Positions 11,090-20,594 of a stretch of DNA of 64,000 nt are shown here, piece after piece. The DNA comes from Knufia peltigerae (Eukaryota; Ascomycota; Eurotiomycetes; Chaetothyriales; Trichomeriaceae). The notes under the pieces are model-generated. The model was given only the letters and a program-made list of their open reading frames with translations, had not been told where the DNA came from and did no database searches. The stretch spans positions 186,001 to 250,000 of the forward strand of contig JAPDRN010000022.1 in the NCBI GenBank assembly GCA_030247855.1. Reading direction: 5' to 3'. Every line of letters begins with the position of its first letter. Positions within the stretch are counted from its first letter, which is position 1. Made by a program: the position numbers and the translations under genes.

Positions 11090-14000
11090 ATGGCTGAGGC
11101 TGCTTTCAAGCAGATGATAGCAACCTCGTTACGTCAAACCCGGCCGCAATCTTTTCGCCACACGAAACCGCTTCGCTATCCTCAGCGTCCTTTGTCGACC
11201 GAAGCAGCTGCGCAGCCGAGGCCAGCTAATCAAGACACACCTCAATGGCAAGCGCATAAAGTGGAAGGGTCAGGACAACCTGTCCCGGAAAGACGTCGTT
11301 TGGACAAACTGCGCAAGGAACAAGAACCGCGGTCCTTCTCCTCCTTTTTGACCGACAATTACTCCAGAGAGCACAACTATCTGCGTATCTCCGTCACCGA
11401 ACGTTGCAATTTACGATGCCTTTATTGCATGCCCGAGGAGGGTGTTCAGTTGTCTCCATCAGAGCAGCTGTTGACCACTCCGGAGATCATCTACCTGGCC
11501 GAGTTGTTTGTCAACCAGGGCGTGAACAAAATTCGACTGACGGGTGGTGAACCTACAGTTCGGAAAGATATAGTCGAGCTCATGCATGAAATTGGGAATC
11601 TTAGGAAAAATGGATTGAAAGAACTATGCATTACTACAAACGGGATATCCCTGCACCGCAAGCTGGATTCAATGGTCGAGTCTGGTCTAACTGGGGTGAA
11701 TTTAAGCTTGGACACCCTCGATCCTTATCAATTCACCATCATGACCCGCAGAAATGGGCATGACGCAGTGATGAAATCCATCAACCGCATTCTGGAGATG
11801 AACAAACTCGGCGCAGGCATTCGGCTGAAGATCAATTGTGTGGTCATGCGCGGACTGAACGAAAGAGAAATACTGCCGTTTGTCGAACTTGGCAGAGAAC
11901 AAGACATCGAAGTGCGCTTCATCGAATACATGCCATTTGACGGCAACAAATGGTCGGAAAAGAAAATGATTAGCTTTGGCGAGATGCTCGCGCTTATTCG
12001 GCAAAAGTATCCCGACGTCCAAAAAGTTCAAGACCACAAGAATGACACGAGCAAAACATACCAGATTCCCGGTTTTGTTGGTCGCATTGGTTTCATCACC
12101 AGCATGACGCACAACTTCTGTGGCACATGCAACAGACTTCGCATTACTGGTGACGGCAACTTGAAGGTTTGCCTTTTTGGAAATGCGGAAGTCTCCCTTC
12201 GTGATATCCTTCGGGAATCTAACAATGGAAGGCCTATTGACGCTGAAGCCATGGAGGCCATCAGGCAAATCGAAATGGACCGACGACAAGGCCTTCCAGA
12301 TAGTACTGGTGAGTTGGGGTTCTCTGAAAAGGAAGCCAGATTACTCGACGTGATCGGCATGGCTGTCAAACGGAAGAAGGAAAAGCATGCCGGCATTGGC
12401 GAGCTGGAAAACATGAAGAACAGGCCAATGATTTTAATCGGTGGGTAAGCCATATCAACATATTGTCCCCATCCCAGGTGTTCACGGTCTATACGGAGAT
12501 ATAAAACAAGCATATTCTCACTTGGAGGTCACGACCATTTCGTAATGAACATAGACCCATATTCAAGTTTGAATACACGCTCTACGTCGAGATTTTGTCC
12601 TTGTTTGTGTGGTCAGTTGCGGTGCTGACTTGCTCTGTAGATGACATGCCCTCTTCTTCTCCCACCTCTCCTTTGCCTCGATCGTACTCAGAGCTTCAGT
12701 CCAGCACGCATCCCAGCAAATATCTCTCGTCATCTATACCTTTCCACCTGTTAGGAAGTTCGACACCTAGCATATCTCGGCAACAATGGCGGCACTTCTC
12801 ATTCACCACGGCACCCAATTCAGCACTCTCTCGTCGATGCTATCATGATTCAGCTTCACAACCAACAGGGCCGAGGCGAGCCCTAACCAAGAACACATTC
12901 CGCTACATTCGCTGTCAAGAAGCATTTCGCTTCCTTCCGACGACCGAGCCGGAAAACATCCCCTCTTTCAGAAGCCATACCTGGCCCGAAGCCAGGGCTC
13001 GACTCAAACAACGCAAGCTATCTTCCCAAGAAAATGTGCGCCACAGCTCCTCCTCATCATCAGAATTTGAGAAGGATCCTCCCGAGCTGAACCATCTCAC
13101 ATCAGATGGTGAAGCTCACATGGTTTCGATCTCGGGTAAGGTCCCAACAAGACGATCCGCCACGGCAACCACCGTTCTGCTCTTCTCCGACCCTCAGACG
13201 TACAGAGCCTTGCTGGCAGCTCGTCTGCGCAAGGGTGATGCCATAGCTGTGGCTCGCATCGCCGGAATCCAAGCCGCAAAGAAGACGGCCGACCTCATCC
13301 CACTCGCCCATCCCGGCCTGTCCATCACGGGTGTGAAGGTCCGCCTGGAGCCGTTCATGAGTGATCAACTCCCCAAGCCGTTCACCGCCGGGTCCCTGGG
13401 ACTGAGCCCAGACACGCTGAGATTTGGCGGCGTCGCGGTCATGGCTACGGTCGACTGCGAAGGCAAAACAGGCGTAGAGATGGAGGCCATGTCGGCCGCC
13501 TCCGTCGCCGGCTTGACCATGTACGACATGCTCAAGGGGGTGGACAAGGCCATGGTGTTGACGGCGACTCGAGTCGTTGCCAAGAGCGGTGGCAAGTCTG
13601 GAGACTGGGTGTGGGACGAGAAATCGAACGCAATTGTCAAAGTCAAGGTCAGTGCCGTCGACAAAGCGCAGAAGACGACTGCCCCCGGATATCGGGAGGG
13701 TTCGCAAATTGGCAGGGCCGGTGACACTTCAACAGCCGACGCGGCGATGTTGAGAGCTTTGGAGCAACAACATCACGACATCAAACACAAAAAGATCGCC
13801 TCGTTGACTTCCCACATGCAGAGGGAGATTGACAGTGGCGTCCTCATGCCGAACATCCGCAACCATTGGACTCGGTGGGTCGAGAGCGAGTCTCACAACG
13901 AACCACCAGAGGCAAACAACGAAAGACGACCGACCTCGACCGGCGACTCTGTCCCCGACACGAGGAACATGGACAGCATGAGTCACAAGCAGTCGACGGA

Positions 14001-14166
14001 AACGGTCCCGGTCGGCGCACCCTCTGAGGCACACACTCGCGATGACCAGGATTCATCCACGACCATCCTGCGTCGAGGCAGGGTCAGTACACGCGAGTTT
14101 CTGTCCACGAGACGGCAGCGGCTGACGGACATGCTCGAGAATGGTGGGGTCCCACAGACGTATTGA
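11090..14166 (+). CDS. cnxABC: Molybdenum cofactor biosynthesis protein CnxABC (MoaA-MoaC fusion)
   Basis: Converts GTP to cyclic pyranopterin monophosphate (precursor Z), the first stage of molybdopterin synthesis needed for nitrate reductase and purine hydroxylase. Exons 11090-12440 and 12641-14166 give 958 residues. Residues 1-40 look like a mitochondrial presequence. The MoaA radical-SAM part carries C106-x3-C110-x2-C113 (ERCNLRCLYC) and the C-terminal Fe-S cysteines C344, C347 and C361. After the junction comes a Ser/Arg-rich linker, then MoaC with VSISGKVPTRR, AVARIAGIQAAKKTADLIPL, GVEMEAMSAASVAGLTMYD and AKSGGKSGDW. An about 190-residue extension of unknown function follows. If the intron is retained, or the alternative donor at 12445 is used, translation stops right after ...MILIGG, the conserved MoaA C-terminus. 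Fusion of these two activities matches the Aspergillus cnxABC gene. Convergent with an F-box gene. Confidence 0.93.
12441..12640 (+). promoter_or_regulatory. cnxABC intron with tandem 5' splice sites
   Basis: The exon end reads ATC GGT GGG TAA. Donor 1 (GTGGGT at 12441) joins to the acceptor TGTAG at 12640 and keeps the frame into MoaC (…ILIDDMPSS). Donor 2 (GTAAGC at 12445), closer to consensus, gives GGA TGA and so Gly-Gly-stop. Retention also gives Gly-Gly-stop. A branch-like GCTGAC lies about 15 nt before the acceptor. Confidence 0.7.
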
Positions 14167-14779
14167 TCATTTGGTTTTTCTAATAACACGATTGTACGTA
14201 CAACAACATGCATGATTCATGTGTACGTTATATGTACTTGTATATCCTGTATTCTTTTGCGAGACAGAGAGAAAAAGCCACTGCAACCCCGGCACTCGCA
14301 CTTACATGTAAACAACAAATGTTTATTTATTTGGCTCATCAGTCGTCATTGTGAAGTAATCAAGTCTATTTATTCGTGCATAATTGCAGACGGGGTATCG
14401 TGGCGGCCCAAAAAAAGTCGCATCAAGTACATCAGTGATTGAGACAGACGTCCGGCAGGTTCTATAGTCGTGAGCCTGAACAGAACAGCCACCACCGAAA
14501 TGAACGCCTCAGTCTCATCCTACTCCTCCTTTGACCCATCCCAACAAGATCTATCACGTGTGTAAAAAGGAAACAGATCAAAGGGCAAAGCCAATCTCCG
14601 TGCGCCGATGTGAAGGTTCCATATGGTTTGAAGATAGATGCCCGAGAAGAAAGAAGAAAAGAGAGAGAAAAAAATTCCAAGAGCAGCGCTACACCAATCG
14701 CTAATTGACGACCACAAATTGAACGCCATCCACACCGAAATAAGACGCCATGGCAAAATGAGTAGACAGATGGGAGGCA
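14167..14779. other. Convergent 3' intergenic region
   Basis: About 610 nt between the ends of cnxABC and the F-box gene. It is AT-rich near 14170-14400 and has a purine-rich tract near 14640-14670. No gene seen. Confidence 0.6.
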
Positions 14780-16553
14780 CTATTTCAACCACACCTGCTC
14801 AAACACACCTTTGAGGGGTTTTTGTCCTATAATTTCTTCCATGAACTTCTCACTTACCGGGGTGGTCAGTGGACTCCAATGTCCGAAACGTGTCTGGGCC
14901 CAATCCAGACAAAAGTGATGAGTCCTCAGGAATTCGGGAGGTTGGGAGGACCTGGGACCAGCAGCAAAAGCCCCGGGAGCCATCTTCCAACGACTCTCGT
15001 GTACTGTGGGGCCAATGGCGAGATGCTCGAGACTCGGTTTGTTACTGCCGACTGAGGTCTGCGGAAAGGCCCACTCGATGAACCTGTTCGCGTACTCCTT
15101 GATGCTGTAATCGCCGACCTGGGAGCAGACCCGGTTCTCCGGGAAGTTGCGGACGTGCATCGTCTTGAGACGCGCGAGGGCGGGGAGTGATGTTTTGCGC
15201 AACCTCACCATCTCGTCGCTCCAGGGGAAGCCCATCCCGAGCTGTTCGATGTTCGGACAGAGGCGTGCAATGTCGTCGATCGTGTCCGCCCAGAGGTCCG
15301 ATGAGTATCCGCCGGCCCCGAACGGACGGGACGTGTCCAGGCCGAGGTGCTCGCGAGGCTGGATGCGAGCCTCAAGGACGAGCGTGCGCAGTGTGGGGCC
15401 GTGGCCAGCGATCAGAGTCGAAGCTCGCTCGAAAATGGTGCCGTTTTCGAAGAGCACCGAGAGTGTGCGGAGACCGGTGAAGGATGTGGAAAAGTGCACC
15501 AGGGCGGCTTTGAGGGCGGCCGTGGGACTCTCGTGCCGCAGGAGGAAGTGTCTGAGGGACGGAAGGGTGCGAGGAGTCTGCGGAGCGTCAGCCGAATATG
15601 TGACCCAGGTAAAGGCCGTCGCTATCTCGTCGAGAAATTCCGTGGTGCCGGGGCAGGACTCCAAGGAGAGGCGTTCAAGCCCGCAGAAGAACAGGATCCG
15701 GGGAATCGACGACGGTCGAAGGTGCATCAAGTCAATGCCAGAGAGGGAGAGGTCGCGCAATCGTGGCATGTTTTCCATGGCAAAAGCAGCGGAAAAGAAC
15801 GTCTCTTTTGGTTGTGGGATTCGTTCCAGCGAGCCAACTCGTGAGCTGTGGTAGGCCATCAGCAGTGGTTTCTCCTGTCCCAAGTGCAACCTCTGCAAAG
15901 TATTTGTGCTTGCCGATATGATCTTCTCAACTCCTTCTCCGTCGTTGACAGTCCGACATTCGAGACCGGTCAGGTTCGAGGGGACGATCGTCGGCTCCAG
16001 CGAGGGAGCGAGTTCGCAGAAACCGAGAGACTGTAGACTGGTCCCGTGGCGGTGCGTGAGTAGATTCAAGGTCTGTGCCGTCAGGGCAGTTTGATGAAGC
16101 AGCCTGTCGCCGTTAGCCGATGCTCGGTGTCTGCAATTCAATCCCACTCACATAAAGCTGATCAGTCGACCTGCGGGTATGATGTCCAACAACCGGTCTA
16201 CTTGGTCATGCTGCGAGACAGTCTCGGTATCTCTCTTCCTTGTCCTTTCATTTCTGAGTGTGATATGTCGAACGGAATGAGTCACTGGAGTGCGGAGAAT
16301 GGGAGTTCGCAAGGCTTTGACTTCTGGTAGACTCAAGTCCACGTCGTAGTACAGACGAGCCATGGCTGCGTCTTCGAGGGTACGGCATGTTCTAGACAAG
16401 TTGTAAATATCCCTACGAGTGTCGAGCTGATCTATGTTAGCATGGAACCTTGCCACGATGGCGGTAGGGTCTTACATAGTTGACAATGTGTAGTTTCAAC
16501 TCGTCAGGTAGCGTCAACAACCAGCAAGGCTGCGCTATGACTGTGGCCGCCAT
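14780..16553 (-). CDS. F-box domain protein with leucine-rich C-terminal region
   Basis: Probable substrate-recognition subunit of an SCF ubiquitin ligase. I built it from three exons, 16553-16476, 16426-16152 and 16103-14780, giving 558 residues with consistent phase. The first 26-codon exon gives LPDELKLHIVNY and the second begins LDTRRDIYNLSRTCRTLEDA; joined they form a normal F-box (about residues 14-55). The introns (16475-16427 and 16151-16104) have GTAAGA and GTGAGT donors and CTAAC branch sites. The rest contains irregular leucine-rich segments (LGFCELAPSL, LRDLSLSGIDL, LERLSLESCP, LRTLVLEARI, IEQLGMGFPW), as in fungal F-box/LRR-like proteins. The substrate is unknown. Without the short first exon the F-box would be missed. 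Confidence 0.85.
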
Positions 16554-18679
16554 TGTCAACATGGTCGAGACGTGGAGAGCACACGGCTTCTGCAAGGACA
16601 AACACAATATACAATAGTTCCTGCTTTCTGTAAGTTACATCATCATCTCAATAGAACTCGAAGAAGCCGTGCAAAGGTGGTCAATATTTCGCATAGCGAT
16701 CGACGGGATTGGTGCAGGGACATTTTTTTTATATTGGAAACACGGTCAGGACTCAATCTCCATCGCGGTCCGCCACGAGTGATGCAGCATTATGGAGTGC
16801 TGAGGTTTGATCCAGCGGTGTGCTTTTCCCACCTCGCTCGGGAATGTCTGCACGAGCATGACTGGTGGAAAGGGGCCAGGGAGACGAGAGAGACGAAGGC
16901 GATAAGCGTGTTGTAGGGTGATTCAAACAAAGTCCGGATTGAGGACCACGAAGCGGCCGGAAGGTGGATCCAATCGAGATTGACGTAAAGGATGGAAATC
17001 CACGAGGATGATGGAAGCGTTGGGACGATATCGCAGCACGGCGCACTCTTTTGCCATTGCTCGGAAATTCCAAAGGATAAAAAATATTCTATGGAGTAAT
17101 CCTGATAAACCATTCACAAAGTGCTACTCTGAAATCCCGCTCACCTCATACTCGTTCCTGACTAACAAACGAATGGTATTTGGAAGATGTCGGATGCTTT
17201 CAAAGACACCAAAAATCAACTTCCCAAAAACAAAAAAGCCGCAACGCCATCGAGAGATATAATCCGGATGGCTCGTTCTTTGCGAAACAGGACAACTACT
17301 CCGTATACTAATCAACAACGATGCTGACCACGCCCCTTGACCAACTTTCATTGGATTCCACACGGATTGAAGGTGCCGTTCTCGAAAGATTGGCGGAATG
17401 CTTCCCATTTATCGACAAGGCTCCGCTCTGCAAGGCTGCAAGGATTGTAAGTGAGCCACTTTGTAGTAGTAATGTATTGTACAAGTAGGTCTCGCGTCGG
17501 CTCGTCTAGTGCTGAGATTACAGACATTCCTACATTTAAACGGCCCTGGTCCCATCTGGCATCTGGCATCCATCCCAGCCACCACTACCAGAGGATATGT
17601 AATGTCATGTCTGTTTCTGCTCTTGGAGATCTGCAAGAACGATCTGCCGTTAAGACCGTAGCGAGCGTTGACGGAGATGTATGCAGTTGCAATACCAGTG
17701 ATTCCACACTCATCACAACGCCGTCTTTACGAAGCGCCAAACATTTTAGTCAACCAGTATCGGAGAGTCCGCTGCCTGCGAGAGCACAAAACTCGGGCTT
17801 CTGGTGTCTCATAGGCTCGCTTACTAGGATCGCTTACTAGGCTCTTTTGACCGTAACGTTCATAGCAAGGTATCCGTATGTACACCTGGTACTCCGTAGT
17901 GGCTGTCCATTTGGATGTTTCCGCTCGGGCATCCATATAATGGCCAGCAAAGTACCTAGGAAGATAACCTTCTTGCCATAAAGACAGCCTCGGATGCAGG
18001 CCTCCGTTGCCTGCCAACAACGCCTGGTCGAAATCGATTCGTGTGGCTGTCTATGCACGTTACTTTGCACCGCCGTACGGGAGTCTACATGCGCCACCGT
18101 AGAAGAGATCGCAATGAATCGGATCGGAATAATGTATCTCCTAATCAAAGTATTGGTCTTTGTGCTTCCACAGATATCACAATGACCACAATTCTTTACC
18201 TCTCCATCTCTGTGCCTCCCCCGTGTAATCCCCAGACATCCACGAGGAAGAGACATAGATACAGCATTTCCTGTTGCTGGTCTTTGCTGTTGTGCTCTTC
18301 CGAACGAAAAGTGGTGACATCGCGACATCATCGACTTCGGCAGCTTAATCGATGAAAGCTTTACAAAGAGAATACGACTTCAGGACAACTAAGTCACTGT
18401 GCACAAAATGTTTACCTCATAACAGCCAGAAGGTAAGCGAATGGAGCTACTATGATTGTTCTGTAATGCGATGCACTTGATTTCACTGTCGCCGAGACAT
18501 GATGCGGTGTCGACTTGCGCCTCATAGCGACGACATCATGGCAATGATCACAACAAGAGTCGCTCTTTCTATTGTTGTCATCTTTCGTCTTTTGCTTGTT
18601 TTCATATCCCTCTGCAACCTCACTTTTAAGCACGTCACATTCCCATATCACATTAGCATATGGTTTCAACTTTCTCAAC
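16554..18679. other. Divergent intergenic region, possible unresolved small gene
   Basis: About 2.1 kb upstream of gtr2. At 17321 an ATG opens a 42-codon exon-like segment ending at a good donor (GTAAGT at 17447), and a 130-codon open frame runs to 17840. The two can be joined only through a poor acceptor near 17518, and I see no known domain. TACTCCGTA motifs occur near 17297 and 17890. The rest shows no coding signal. Confidence 0.4.
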
Positions 18680-20183
18680 ATGCCTGACTCGTATGTTTCC
18701 TGCTACATTGCGAGATTATGAGACTAACACAATGACATCCATAGCACGCCCAATGAAGAGTCCTGCGTAGGCTCACCAGCTCACAAAACAACTCCTCCTG
18801 GCTCTCCATCGCACCGAGCTCTCGAAATCCTTTCCACAACTCCTCCCGGCTCGCCACCATCACTTAGGGTAAGTATCTCCTTCTCTCGGAGGCCTGCTTT
18901 CTGAAAAATCGCACACTGCTGCAATCAAATGGATATATTGCTAAGACCGTGCAGTTGAGCCTGCTTTCCCTCAACAAGCCCGACACTCTCAAATCGACCT
19001 CGAATCCAACTAGCAAAGTTGAAGGCAACGTCTTCGCAATGGATAAAAAGCTGCGCCAGAACAAACCTCGGCTCCTGCTGATGGGACAGCGACGGTAAGT
19101 CGGTTTGCATAGTACCCGCGTCCGAGTATAGCTAACAGCCTGAAGAAGCGGCAAATCCTCGATAACTAGTGTGGTTTTCCACAAAATGCCTCCCCAAGAG
19201 ACTCTTTTCCTCGAATCCACGACACGTATCCAGAAAGACTCGGTAAGGTCATTCATGGACTTCCAAGTGTGGGATTTTCCTGGTCAACTTGACTATTTTG
19301 ATCCTACATTCGACACTACAGAAATCTTCTCGGAAATTGGTGCCCTTGTCTGGGTCATTGACGCACAAGATGACTACAGTGATTCTTTGAATCGGCTCAC
19401 CACCACAATCATAAATCTCCAAAACACATTCCCCCACATCAATGTTGAGGTGTTCGTCCACAAAATCGACAGTCTCAACGAAGAGCTACGCTCCGACATC
19501 TATCAAGACATTGTTCAACGTGTCAATGATGACCTCAGCGATGCCGGATACATCAACCCCAACATCACGTATCACTTGACATCCATCTATGACCATTCCA
19601 TCTTCGAAGCTTTCAGTAAAGTCATTCAGAAGCTCATTCCCCAGCTCAACACACTCGAAAACCTCCTTACTGTCCTCGTCAATAACTGCGGAATGGCGAA
19701 AGCGTACCTATTCGACATTCTCAGCAAGATCTATGTTGCCAGTGATAGCGGCCCGATCGATATGGAAGTCTACGAGATGTGTTCGGATTACATAGACGTC
19801 ATTGTGGACATCACGGACATCTACGGATATGAACGCAGTCACAACGTGGTGCTGGGAGAACAGATGCAGGAAGCAGAATCTTCAGTCACCGTACATGATG
19901 GAACGATGATCTACTTGAAGGAGATGAATCGGTAAGATTGCATTCCCACCTGTGGAAAGCACGGACTTACTGATCACATTCCAGGTACCTCTGCCTAGTG
20001 TCTGTAATAAAGAATGATGAGGCAAGGGATAAGAAGGGTCTAATCGACTACAACTGCCATATCTTCCAGGATGCGCTTAATGAGGTCTTTGCCCGAAACT
20101 GGGAGAAGGACAAAGCAGTCACGAATGGAAATGGCGAGCAGCAAGCCGATGCTGATGCTAATGCTGATGCTGCATCGGCGTAG
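18680..20183 (+). CDS. gtr2: Rag-family GTPase Gtr2 (RagC/D type)
   Basis: Forms the Gtr1-Gtr2 heterodimer on the vacuole that reports amino-acid sufficiency to TORC1 through the EGO/Ragulator complex. Five exons, 18680-18690, 18745-18868, 18955-19094, 19146-19931 and 19985-20183, give 419 residues in consistent phase; the first exon is only 11 nt. The P-loop GQRRSGKSS is at about 89-97 and is interrupted by intron 3. FLESTTRIQKD and FQVWDFPGQLDYFDP follow as G2 and G3 equivalents, and ALVWVIDAQDDY and VFVHKIDSL (HKID guanine-specificity motif) are characteristic of the RagC/D branch. The C-terminal half is the roadblock dimerisation domain. Oddities are a Ser/Thr/Pro-rich N-terminal extension of about 80 residues and a C-terminal tail with Ala-Asp repeats (DADANADAA). 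Confidence 0.94.
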
Positions 20184-20594
20184 ACTCTGCATTGACTCCG
20201 TACTGGATTCGATGATTGAGGAGTACATAGTCCTAGAAGTCAATTGATAATGTTGCACAGGTGAAGATGAACTGTCTACAATACCAGGCAGCTAGTAGTC
20301 ATAACACATAGTCCTGACCATTGCATATTTGCTTCGCTTTCCCTTCACCATAGTCGCACTTGACCCTCACAAACTCAGACTGACATTTGGCCTGACGGTA
20401 TTGTTGAAGACAATGACATGTCAATTATTATGCCAACTCTTTAGATCTCTCTAATGATTTCTCCTTATTGACATCGAGTTTGAAGATGAACATAATCCTC
20501 ATCATGTATCCATCCGTCGTCACTCCAACACTTCAGCCGATCGCGACGCCAAGACTGACATCAAGCTCTGTCAGACACGCATTTCTCAATCACG
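20184..20594. other. Intergenic spacer between gtr2 and the eIF2B gamma gene
   Basis: About 410 nt between co-oriented genes. It must contain the gtr2 3' end and the next promoter. No feature beyond a partial ACTCCGTA motif near 20195. Confidence 0.6.

Noticed and set aside
12595..14166. MoaC as a separate downstream gene.
   Set aside because: The open frame begins inside the intron with no good ATG there; splicing 12441-12640 joins it to MoaA in frame, as in cnxABC. A second, internally initiated protein is not excluded.
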